Assembly (NCBI GenBank): GCA_948146395.1
Contig: OX411548.1
Coordinates: forward strand, 35,968,912 to 36,032,911
Direction: 5' to 3'
DNA: 64,000 bases
From: Fragum whitleyi
Taxonomy: Eukaryota; Mollusca; Bivalvia; Cardiida; Cardiidae
The notes under the pieces were generated by a model. The model did not search any database. It had not been told where the DNA came from and saw only the letters and a list, made by a program, of their open reading frames with translations. Both the position numbers and the translations under genes were made by a program. Shown here one piece after another: positions 1 to 12,800 of the stretch. Position 1 is the stretch's first letter. Each line of letters starts with the position of its first letter.

Positions 1-717
1 TGTTCAACCTTTTTTTTTTTCATGTTCTGCAGAAACGTCTTATCCCCACTTGAATATTGTTTTTTGAACATTTATTTCTTTCTTTTTAGGAATTCATAGT
101 GGCCTTCTGTTCATAATTCTTTTAGTTAAAAAAATATCTCAGACAGTTTTATATTACCGGGTAACAACAACTAACCGATAATTTTCGTCACTGTATCTCG
201 TGTTCACCTATTCACCACTGGCGTTGGATTATTACAGCATTAACTAATTTCAATGATCAATGAAAAAAGTCAATTAACCACTTTCATCAATGCCAATTTC
301 AATCAGAAAACAGAATTCTCTCGTGCATAAAATTTGACAGAGAACTTTGGGGGAGGGGGGGGGGGGGGAGGGGGGAGATTGCTCATTTATAGGTGTATTT
401 TGAAAACTGAGCTTGAGATTCTATATATGAATATATATACAGTTTTCTGTGTGGACATCTGCCAACCTAAATAATGGGATGCCAAAGGCTTAAAGGAGTC
501 ATAGGTGAGCTATTTAGGGCCATCATTGTTCTCTTCTTTTTAATTTGAGGTAAATTTGCCTCAAAATTAAGGGTAAGAAGCTGAAAGATATTCCTTTAAT
601 TGACATTTTGCTTCAGAACTTGAGGACTAAATGTAAGCCTTTATGTTTATGTATTTGTACAGCTTCTAGAGGCATTTATTAGTATAAACACACTAAATGT
701 ATTTTGAACTCTTACAG
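1..717 (+). other. RICTOR intron, incomplete at left edge
   Basis: Intron sequence ending in the CTTACAG acceptor at 717. It holds a G-run at about 349-377 and AT-rich DNA; no gene is seen. Confidence 0.7.
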
Positions 718-877
718 ACCCAGCAGAAAATGTAAAGGAGATTCTTACGTATGTGATAAAACAGAAAGCTTTCTCAAAGGCAAAAAAATTGGGCTATCTG
801 AATGTCTTTGTGAAACTGATCACAAAATGTGGAGAAACTACAAAACTAGGCTACCCTCTGAGAGATATCTTCATTTG
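718..877 (+). CDS. RICTOR: RICTOR exon 1 of window
   Basis: After CTTACAG. Two bases finish a split codon, then PAENVKEILTYVIKQKAFSK and on to LGYPLRDIFI. It matches the N-terminal armadillo-like start of Rictor (human REILQNV and KLGHLNNFTKLL). Donor GTAAGT; ends with two bases of the next codon. Confidence 0.9.
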
Positions 878-3800
878 GTAAGTACTGTACTCTAGAACTT
901 TCTTGCTAAATAATTAGATTAGCATTTCAGGTAGTGGACACGTTACTGTTCAACATTTTGGAAAAATGATCTTTCAAAATTTTAACAAAGGTTTCTTAAT
1001 GAAATCATTAGGAAACCTCGGTTAACACTGTTAAAGTGCATGAATTCCAAAAGGTTGCAGAATTATCACGGGTTCACTGCCTTAATAAATATTGGGAATA
1101 TTTGTCAAAGTGGATTTATTTTTTCTCAGAAAAATGTACAAATACTTTCTGATATTGAATCCTAAAACTTAAAAATGATATATTACTTTGACATAAACTT
1201 AGATTTGTGACCATCGCATGAAAAGGGACCATCTGGGAAGTGGGAATTCCATAAAATAAATATTCGAAAAAAGGAACAGATTCAGCATATGGTAACCAGA
1301 AGACTCATTTCAGAAATACTTACATAGAAAGGTAGTCTAGAATAGTCATTCTTGATTCAGAAAGTCCCTAGTTTGACCAGGGGCCTGTTTTACTAAATAT
1401 CTTATGATCATTTTTTGCGTAAGTCAAAAATTGAAGTTGCTTCTTCAGTAGTAGATAAATATGAAATTCCGCCATGCATTGCTCATAGGAATCGTCTTCT
1501 AGAGACAATTCCAATGAGCTATTGCAAGGCAGAATCTAACAATAAATGAAAACACCAGGTATGATTCGTGATTTTTGACTTAAGATTAATTTTTGCGTAA
1601 GACATTTAGTAAAACGGGCCCGAGGTTCACAATTTTGAAATATTAGCTAATGTATAATTATTTAAATACTAGATTGTTAGTTTTTAATCTTACAAGTCAG
1701 TTCTTAATACTGAATACTAGATTTCACAAATGTTTGTCAGATTAATTTTTGAACTTCCATTGTATTTTCCTGTAAGAGGAACAACCTTAGAAGAGGGCAA
1801 GTTGTTACAAGGATAGTTAGTGTTGGGAAAACGGTTTCAAATCACAATCGATAATCGGTTTTTAGTAGGAAGAGTAAATTAACTAATGATCAATTGTACA
1901 ATTGCTTTCTTAGAAATGAATACAGCACTCCCAGTAACACCTTTTTAAGATAAGAATGTGAAAGTTTAGTTAAAACTTATGACCTAAAGACTCTTTCTGA
2001 AGATTTTTCACCCAACTACATGGCTCAGCAGGAAACAGTTGTAACTGCCTATAAACATAATGGCATTTACAACTGTTTCAGGCTAAGCCATCAAAATGAT
2101 GTCGGTTTCGAAAAAAATATGTAATGGCTTTCATTTATTTGTTTGGAACTGTTTAATTGATTTTCAAATTTCTTAGTCGATTATCACAATCAGAAGCCCA
2201 AACCAACTGATTATTGATTATAATCGATTAATCTGCCCGTCACTCGGGATAGTGCATGGATACTGGATGACACTGCTGAGAGGTTTGTTTGGATATATCA
2301 AGCTTGAAAGTAGTACAGTAGCTTCATATACCAACAGAAAGACAGTATTAATTAGTAGATCAGTTGAGGTCTTGAACCCTTCACAGTGATTATAAGTTTG
2401 AACTTCAGAGCACAAACCATTAAGCTTCTGAAGGGGATATGTGCTAACTCGCAATTGGTTCCACTATGATTTGATTAGAGATCTCATTCTCAATTCTCAT
2501 TCTCATAGGTGTTACTGGTCATAAGTTTGAATTTACAGTCAAACCTGCCTTGGGTGCGATCTGCATTCAGCAACCTTGATATTTCACATGTGTATTACTT
2601 GTGCCAAAACCTTTCTGTAGGTACCATTTCAAAGGTCATGGTCATATTTTCAAGGTCACTTAATTTCAACAAAATCTTTAACATTGCCATTATTTTTGAC
2701 TGGTAATAGTTAGAGACTTTATATTTTACATGGGTATTGCTTGTGACAAGACCTTTCTTTTAGTACCAATTTCAAGGTCATCAGTCAAGGTGTCAAATGT
2801 GTGAAATTTAAAATTTAAATTGCCATTACTTTTGATTGATAAGTGATTAAGACTTCATATTTCACATTTGAATTGCTTGAAACAAGTTCTTCACTGTCTT
2901 AATGCTGGTATGACTGTCTGTCTGCAAAACTTTAGGAAAAAAAACTTAACTTGGCCAATTACTTCAAGGCTATTCAAGATACAATGCTCATATTTGGTAT
3001 GGTGATAGATCTCAATGTTACGCATCTGCTGTTACCAAGGTCAAGATCATATAACAGGGTCAATGTTATCTGTCAAGGTCAAAGTTTTAATAAATACATG
3101 TAGGTGTTTTGGGGGCAATTGTTTTTCAGAAACATATCTTGTCTTCTTTCAAAATATGTATTCTCAAAAGTTTTGTATTCTCTTTTTGTGGACAAGTTCA
3201 TCTTGAACCTGGACAAGTAGAAAACCATCTTTTACTCATCCAGGGACAAGTGGAGAAAATTGTATTTACACCCCATACTTAAGTATTCATAACCTAATAT
3301 AGTTTTGGAGATGAAATAATTGATTGTCATTACCACTGTACAGCTATTGAATTATATTTCCAGTTTGAGTGTTAACCTACTCCATGCACCAAAAGAAGTA
3401 AGAGCGGCCACTTTAAGGGTCATCAAACATCTGGTCACTGATGATAAATCTCTAGGAGTCCTGCTGAGTTTGCATTTAGATTATTTTATTGCAAGGTAAA
3501 GTGAAATATTGTATTGCAAGATAATGTTCAATTTTATTGCAAGATAATGTGAAATAGTTTATCACAAGGACATGAAATATTTTATTGGAAAGGGAGATGA
3601 AAAACCAGTATCACAAGATAATGTGAAATACAAATGCACCTTTTCTTATTGTAAAGTGAACATTTCTAAACAATGGTGATGTTATATATTTTATTTAAAG
3701 GTAAAGTGAAAAAGCATACATGTATTGAAAGGAAATTAAAAGAATGTTGATACATGTATTTTATCATCATAATGATGACTGAGTAAGAATCAGTAGTATT

Positions 3801-6800
3801 TCACAAAAAGTTTCAGCATAAATGTAGATCATTGATTTATATCCTATATTGTTTGCTCAGTGCAAAACTGTTATATATGCGCTAAACCATCAATATGTAA
3901 TGTGTGAGATAAGGACTTCCTTTGGGTAGTCAGTCATAAAACCATTTCCCAAATTATCCCTGGCTTTCTTTATCCGATTAGCCATATGATTACAAATTTA
4001 AAAATAATATCAAAAAGTTGAAGAATTATGTAACTATCTTCTAGGAAATTCTAATTTCTTCCCAACATGTATTTACCAATTTTAAGATCAATAGACTTGT
4101 GTTTGGATAACGAGATAGAGAGGGTTCATGCCCAGAAACTGATGCGTAAACTAACCACTACAACACCAAACCGTGTACCTTCCTCACTAGTGTTTCCACT
4201 TGTTGCTATTGGTAATGATGGAACTGCAGAAAGAGACAGAATGGTCAGGGCTTCCATGGCCTTCATGTGTGAATTAAGTAAGTAGACTCGCCTTAAACTT
4301 TTACTTTGGTAGTTCTTCAGGATGAGAATTAAACACCCCAAATCCAAAAACTAATATTTTCTGTATCAATCTGATAGTATAACTTATTAAGACACAAGAG
4401 CCTGTGCGTGACATTTCCAACATTTTGACAAGTGCGTGAGATGCTAACATTGAGTAGTCTAGACAGCTACATAGTGCAATTATAAGATTGTGTGTCTGAT
4501 TATAAAGATAATATGATACCTTACCCATCTATAAAGCAGAAAGTGAAGACTATTGACAGACTGTACAGATGCACAGGCTGGTCAGAGTCTTTGCTTGGTG
4601 CACGTTTGACCTTGTTGGAAATGTCACAAACTTGCTCACAAGTCTTTACCACTTTTCTCTATTTCTTTTCGAAAATATTGAATTAACTATACAAAAAGTT
4701 TGAATTTATCTGAATGATTCTTGAAAACCTATCCTGGATAAACACTAAATGAGCCTGTACGTGACTTTTCCAACAATTTATGTGTGCATGAAGGACAAAT
4801 ATTTAATAGCCTAGACCAATACATAGTTTTATTAGAATATTGCCTGACTGGCTTAAGGTAGTTGACTGGTAAATGTTCCGCAACATTTCGGACCACATTT
4901 TCTTTCTCAATGTTTACAGAGGTTTCCTAATGAAAATCATTAGGAAACCTCAGTTAAGACCGTTAAGTTCATTACTTCTGAGACGTTGTAAAACTATTAC
5001 AGTTCCACTACCTTAAATCTCTTTGAGGCCTTATTTATCTACAAAGTGCAAAGTGGAGACTATGGTCAGACTGTGCAGATGCACTGGTAGGCCAGAGTCT
5101 TTGCTTTGAGCACAGTTGAAATTGTTGGAAATGTCATGCACAGGCTGAAATATAAGAGAAATTTCTCAGTAGCAATAAATCAAAAGTAAAAATATTTATA
5201 TTACAAGCAAGCCAAGCATCATCCTTGTCTAAGTTATGCAGTCATAATATATTTTTTCTTTCAGCATATCATAACCCTGATTTAGTCGCCCATTGTGGAG
5301 GTATCAGCATGCTATTACGTAAAATATTAGACTGTCACCAGTATCCCAGAATTAATGAGTCCCTGGTATCAACAATATTACATCTGGTCAACCGGCCATC
5401 TACCAGACATTTTATACAGATTAATACAGACTTGGAGGTAAAACCCACAAAAGGTTTTAGCTTTCAACTTTAACATTCCTCTATATCAAGCTTACTAATA
5501 ATTATTAGTCCCCTACTGGCGAAAGCCGAAGGGGACTATAGGTTTGCGCCCTGTCTGTCTGTCCGTCCGTCTGTCTGTCAGTCTGGATTTCAGTTTTCCG
5601 GACTTTTTAGCTCACCTGAGCACAAAGTGCTCAAGGTGAGCTATTGGGATCGTAGAATGTCTGTCGTCCGTCGTCAGTCGTGCGTCGTCCGTCGTCCACA
5701 ATTTCTTTAAACATCTTCTCCTCCTAAACCAGTAATCCAATCTTGATGAAACTTGGCAGGGATGTTCCCTGGATCAAGCTCTACCAAAGTTGTTCAAATA
5801 AATGAAATCCACCCTTAACTTTCCCTTTACCCTTAACAAAAAGGGTGAAAATATGAAAATCTTTAAAAATCTTCTTCTCTGAAACCAGAAGGCAGACAGC
5901 TTTCATATTTGGTATGTAGCATCATCTAGTGGACCTCTACCAAGTTTGTTCATATCAAGACCCTGGGGTCATATTTGGGCTTTGCCCGGGCCCAACCCTT
6001 TTTACATAGAATCAAAAAGCGAAAATCTTTAAGAATCTTCTTCTCTGTAACCAGATGGCATACAGCTTTAATATTTTGTGTGTAGCATCACCTAGTGGGC
6101 CTCTACCAAGTTTGTTCATATCAAGACCCTTGGGTCATATTTGGGATTTGCACGGGTGCATCCCTTTATCTCTTATTAGCATGAAGGGTAAAAAAATGAA
6201 AATCTTCAAAAATCTTCTTCTCTGAAACCAGAAGGCAGACAGCTTTCATATTTGGTATGTAGCATCATCTAGTGGACCTCTATCAAGTTTGTTCATATCA
6301 AGACCCTAGGATCATATTTGGGCTCCACCCGGGCGCAACCCTTTTTACATAGAATAAAAAAAAAAATCGTTTAAAATCTTCTTCAATTGAAACCAGAGGG
6401 CACACTGCTTTCATTTTTGGTATGTAGCATCATCTTGTGGGCCCCTACCAAGTTTGTTCATATCAAGACCCTTGGGTCATATTTGGGCTCCACCCAGGCG
6501 CATCCCTTTCAGCTCATCTTAGCACGATGGGTGAAAATGGGAAAACCTTCAAAAATCTTCTTCTCTGAAACAAGAAAGCAAACAGCTTTCATATTTAGAA
6601 TGTAGCATCATCTTATCGACCTCTTCCAAGTTTGTTCATATCAAGACCCTTGGGTCACTTTTGGGGTTCACCCGGGTGCATCCCTTTTTACATAGAATCA
6701 AGGAGCAAAAAGGCATATCTGTCTTGCTCTTCGCTGAAAACGTACCATGGTATTTGATCTTAGGCAATTATCTTCTTTTTGACATCTGCCTATCTATTTA

Positions 6801-9800
6801 ATGTGATGTCCCAGGGGTCAAAGAGACTCAGGTGAGCGATCTAGGACCATCTTGGTCTTCTTGTTTTCATAACTCTTGGAGATATTGAGCTGATTTTTGG
6901 TATGTGAGTCCGCATCAATGAGTTACAGAACAAGTTCGAGTTTTGTTTTGGTCCATTGATTTTTGTGGAAGATACGGATGCTGGACTTAGAAATTACCAG
7001 GAAATTTCAGTTTTCCAGACTTTTTTCGTAACCCTTGGAGATATTGAGCTGATTTTTGGTATGTGCGTCAGCATTAATGAGTTACAGAATGAGTTCGAGT
7101 TTGGTTTCGGTCCATTGATTTTTGTGGAAGATACAGATGCTGGACTTGGAAAATAACCAGGAAATTTCAGTTTCCATCATCTAGTGGACCTCTACCAAGT
7201 TTGTTCATATCAAGACCCTGGGGTCATATTTGGGCTTTGCCCGGGCCCAACCGTTTTTACATAGAATAGAAGAGCGAAAATCTTTAAAAATCTTTTCTCT
7301 GAAACCATATGGCAGACAGCTTTGATATATGGTGTGTAGCATCACCTAGTGGGCCTCTACCAAGTTTGTTCATAACAAGACCCTTGGGTCATATTTGGGA
7401 TTTGCACGGGTGCATCCCTTTATCTCTTATGAGCACAAAGGGTAAAAAAACGAAAATCTTCAAAAATCTTCTTCTATGAAACCAGATGGCAGACAGCTTT
7501 CATATTTGGTATGTAGCATCATCTTATGGACCTCTACCACGTTTGGTTATATTAAGACTCTAGGATCATATTTGGGCTCCACCCGGGCGCAACCCTTTTT
7601 ACATAGAATCAAAGAGCGAAAATCTTTGAAAATCTTCTTTAATCAAAACTAGAGGACACACTGCCTTCATTTTTGGTATGTAGCATCATCTAGTGGGCCC
7701 CTACCAAGTTTGTTCATATCAAGACCCTTGGGTCATATTTGGGCTCCAACCGGGCGCATCCCTTTTCAGCTCATCTGAGCACGATGGGTGAAAATAGGAA
7801 AACCTTCAAAAATCTTCTTCTCTGAAACCAGAAGGCAGACAGCTTTCATATTTAGTATGTAGCATCATCTTATGGACCTCTTTCAAGTTTGTTCATATCA
7901 AGACCCTTGGGTCACATTTGGGGTCCATCTGGGTGCATCCCTTTTTACATAGAATCAAAGAGCAAAAAGGCATATCTGTCTTGCTCTTCGCTGAAAACAT
8001 TCCATGGTATTGATCTTAGGCAATTATCTTCTTTTTGACATCTGCCTATCTAATTAATGTGATGTCCCAGGGGTCAAAGAGACTCAGGTGAGCAATCTAG
8101 GACCATCTTAGTCCTCTTGTTTTCTTAACCCTTGGAGATATTGAGCTGATTTTTGGTATGTGCGTCAGCATTAATGAGTAACAGAACGAGTTCGAGTTTG
8201 GTTCCGGTGTAACAGTGTAACGTGTCCCCCTGGGTAACATGTCCCCCCCCCCCTTGGGTAACGTGTCCCCGGGGACAGGTTACCCCGGGGTAATGTGTCC
8301 CCCTCATGGAAAATATTATTTTTTATCAAAATTTTGATTTTTCATTCATGCTATTTTGTATAACTCTAAATCAATTTAAAAAAAAAATATATAAAAAGTA
8401 TATCTGTATTTTTGAGTGGTTTTCAATTCTTCAAACTAAAATATAATTTGCTTACTATGATTATCTAATCAAATCAATTTTCCTTTTTTTTTAAATTTTT
8501 ATTATTAAAGTAGTCAATCTTGGTATTTTATGTAAATGAGTTACAGATCAAGTTTGAATTTGGTTCTGGTCCATTGATTTTTGTGGAAGATACAGATGCT
8601 GGACTTAGAAAATTACCAAGAAATTTCCGGGGTTTTTTTTTATCCTCAGAGATATTCAGCTGATACATAAAATCTGATACAACCAATATTTTGGAGAGGT
8701 AGTTATACCTTTACCACCAAAAAAAATACTGCTCTAGGGATATATTTATAAATCCGGTAGAGGACTTGGTATTACCATGCAATACTTCCAAATGCTTGTT
8801 ATTATTAGCTTTTTGCATTTAACTCAATTTAATGAGGCTTATACCCTTCAAACTTTGTTTTTATGCTATTTGCTTCAAACTTTCATAGAATGAATCTACC
8901 AACATGATGATACTTCCTTTCGGAAATGGGTCAGGTCCTTTAAGCATCTCGAAAAAAGGGAAATTTAATTAATATATCCTCGTTATAGTTATAGAGTCAT
9001 TAGTTTTCATCTGATTTGCTTGAAGCTTTCAGAGAATGAAAGAACCAACATAATGATTGTTTTTGGGTTTTTTTTTAAAATGAATCGTGTCAGTGAAGCA
9101 TCACAGGAAAAGGGGCCTTCTGAAATCAGAATTAGTCAGGACTCTTTGAGTATCAATGGGAAAGACTGACCTCATGAAAATATGATCTTTGTCTGCCTTT
9201 AGTGAAATGCTTTCTTTAAATAATTTCAAATAACATTAAATTATATCTTATACAGACCTATCATAATAAAGGCTTTTCAAGAAAGTCAGTAGAGCCTCCC
9301 AGGCCCTCATGGGCATCTTGTTTCTTGTCTTAAGAATGATAAATTTTGCATTTATTTAGAATTGGAGCTTAAGTCTGTTGACAATTTCATTTTCGTTAAA
9401 GCATGATTTCTAGGATAACAGATCAATTATTGTTTGTCTAGTTGTCAAGGCTACTCAATGTTCAATGCAAACATGTGAAATAGATGGCAATGTCAAGCAC
9501 AGGCTGATATTGTATTTATTTGTTTTTATCTCTTTCCAGCAACTAGTTGCGCCACTTACTGACTGCCATTTTAGCTACTCTGGAGAAACTACCGAGGTGT
9601 CCAGGTAACAGTGATTATAATAATATCCCTCCACTTACAAAGCAGGGGGAGTGTATTGGTTTCACCCATCCGTCTGTCCATACACTTTATCTATTAAGGA
9701 ACATAATTTTGATTGAATATGTATATTATTGTGAAATTTGCAACCATCCTATGTTGTTCAAACTCAACAGAAGTGTCTCTTTGAGACGATTCTGGTGAGT

Positions 9801-12800
9801 TTTAACAATATGGGACTCATTTTCAATAATCTTTAGACCAATAATACACACATTTTAAGATATTTTGATTTTAAAAAAGGGGATTTTGTAAACGTTTGTT
9901 TAATAAAAATGGTTGCTTAATAGATGTGGTTGCTTGAGCAAGAACGACTATATGTATTTTCTAAATGACTATTCCTATTTAATTGAAAATTTATTTATTT
10001 CTCTAAGAAAGACTATTCAGCTAAACCAAATATGGATGATAATTCTACTTTATTGATATTTTTTTATAGTGAAGAGAAAGAAAGTCGTTTTGCAGCCAGT
10101 AAGATGGCCCTGTTAACTGTGATGAGATCCTGGCCAGGTCAGTACAAAATTTTTGTAACTTCTTATTGTTAGGATACATCCCTATCTTACATATATAGCT
10201 ACAGAAATATTTAGATTTTTTCAATGCTTTTAGGTGGTTAACGGAGAAATAACGTTAGATTATCATTTTGATGAACTCACTGCCTTACCGGTGAAATTAT
10301 CAAGAACCTATCCTTTGCTTTTGTTTGTTTAATCCTATCTGATGTCATCTAAGCAGAGCCCAAAAAGTGAAATCATAATGAATGATAATATAATTGCATA
10401 ACAATCACATGCAAAATGACACACTTTAAGAAAATGTGTCCTAAAATGTACATATTTTGTCTCATTTATGCCACCAAGAAATAGAGTAATTGCTTTTTTT
10501 CGCGTAAGATAGTGCTGCAGTGCATAACATAATTTTTTCGGCACATTATTGGAATTGGAGCTAATTTTAAGCCTTCCTATGAATTATTTTATATATCTGT
10601 TTGAATAAATACTTAAGTCTTTCTTTTTATGCAATAATAGCGTCCATTCACATTCTTTCAGGTGTTAACATTTGCAAAGACCCTCAAAATGGTTTAACAC
10701 CTAAGGGCAAATTTTGTGTGTCTCTGCAAATGTTAACACCCTCAAGAAAGTGAATTAACCCTATATTATTAGACCATGTTACTATGGTTGCCATTTAGTG
10801 ATACTGTGCCTCGTCACTGAAAAGGGCCTAAATTGAAAATTTTGCTGAAGTGTCAAATATTGTGACTTATTTGACTATTATATATTAACTCTTATTTTAT
10901 TGTTATGCAGGTATCATACGATTTTGTAAGCCAGATGGAACAGGTCTTCAATCACTTGTAGGAATCTTGTATCTTCCATTCACAGATATTAGAGTGAGTA
11001 TGAAACCAGATGTTATGATTTTCTTTTGCAAAGTATGTTTTTACAAGATGACAAAACTGAAACATTATCCTCTGAATATTAATTTGTATCGAACAAATTG
11101 CAATTTTATTGGACTTCCCTTCCAGCTAGTCTGGCACAGATTATCCCTTAATTAAAGTATAAAGCAGGCAGTGTAGGCTTAGATTAGACTGCATATATGC
11201 AGGGTTTTCATTAGCGTCTAAAAGCCAAGAGTCAATGACCCTTGAGTCAAAATTTCCAAGAGTCAAATTGAAAATCTCAAGAGTCAAACCGTGACAGAAT
11301 CTTGCAACCCCTCCCCCCCCACCACACACACACAAAAGAGGTATCAATTTTATAAAAAAGAAAAAAATCATTTTAAATGTATTGAAATATATAGAATTAG
11401 GTCCAGATCATTTTCCCAAAGGTGCCTGAAAATAAACTCAATGAATAATTTATAAATTTTAACCATCATAGTTAACCCGTTCTCCACAATGTCAAGTCAT
11501 TAAATAACTACCGGTACTAAAGAGCTTAATTTCAGATAAAAGCCTGGTTTTTTCATTGGTTCAGTAAAGTGGAAAGAGTTTTGAAGTTGCAAATGCAAGT
11601 AAAAGCTTCAGATGATTTTTATTTTTCACGAAAAGAAGTGGAGTTTAACCACGAAAACCCATGACAATTCACAACTGATCCTCCTCTTGATGTTTATTGA
11701 CTTACTACATGGGCATAGTGATGTTTATTTACTTACTTTATGTACATAGTGTTCGAATTATAGTGAAATTATTCAAAAATGTTGATTTTAGTGAAATCAG
11801 AGTTAAAGTAAAGGGGTTTTAGCTGAATTTCACAGGTATCAAAAGACTGTCAATTACGATCGCCAATGCATAGCTGCTCACTGGAGTGTGTTCATTTTCA
11901 ATCAAGCCAGGTGTTATTAGACCATCAATTAACTATTTTCCAATAATATGACACACTACTTACAACCCTTGACGCACAGCTACTAATTTTGAAGAGTCAA
12001 AATGACGCACCAGCTCAAATTTCCAAGAGTCAAAATTGCATCGTTTGGGATTTCTGCGTGTCAAAACCTTGGGTTCTGGGTCAAACGAAAACCCTGATAT
12101 ATGTGCAGGCTCATCTTGGTCCATACTGCCTGACAAATGTACAGCTGGAATATGTTGTGAACAGCATGAAAATGTTTAGGACAACATGATGTGAACTGAA
12201 TTGAAAAATAAGCTGTAAATGACAGAAAACATCTTATGAAAGATAATTTCTCAGTTACATTCAATATTTACCAAAGCTTCATCCCTTAATTGTGTGAAAT
12301 AAGAAATGATGTCAGAGTGGGTTAAAATATCATTATGAAAATGAACATTGGTACATGATAATATCATGATAGTCAGAATGTAATACATATACATGTACTT
12401 ATTAGTTTAGTTTAAACCTATTTATTTTACATCGATTTGGAAACAAGTTCTTACAACTTAGATTAATCCCTCTTGATTCTGCTTCCTGGAAAATTCATCA
12501 GTAATAGCGCTGAATGTGTGGGCCCATGAAAGAACCAAGATTGATAGCCATTCCTGGGAATTGAACTCTGGTCCTTTGGGTCAAGAGGCAGACACTCTAC
12601 CTCTAGACCATGGACACCACACTTGTACTTACGAGATTAACAAAAGATTGTTCTAACTTAATTATTTGTTGTATAATCCATGATTTTTGCCCTGGCAGGG
12701 CAGGGTCAAAGTAACCATTTTTCATTTAAGGTTAAGGTTAATCGGCATTTTAACACTTTTATAGATTGACAACAATATAAACTTTAAATGTTAAACCATC

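Larger units (their letters stand above)
5507..9320 (+). mobile_element. Helitron-like family g, composite with nested insertions
   Basis: Head hairpin AGTCCCCTACTGGC / GCCGAAGGGGACT at 5507, then a GTCTGTCTGTCCGTCC tract and reiterated units with GGAGATATTGAGCTGATTTT and GGAAGATACAGATGCTGGAC. It ends near 9320 with hairpin GCCC-TCAT-GGGC followed by ATCTTG. It is interrupted by family a at 5609-6863, by a second family a block at about 7176-8119, and by a GTGTCCCC-rich inverted block at about 8208-8310. Confidence 0.65.

Noticed and set aside
5609..8119. CRISPR-like regular repeats
   Set aside because: Units are ~165 bp, diverged and without spacers; this is a eukaryotic minisatellite core.
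8125..8307. 60-codon minus-strand ORF with repeated HVTQG
   Set aside because: Produced by the GTGTCCCC/GGGTAAC repeat block; not protein-like.
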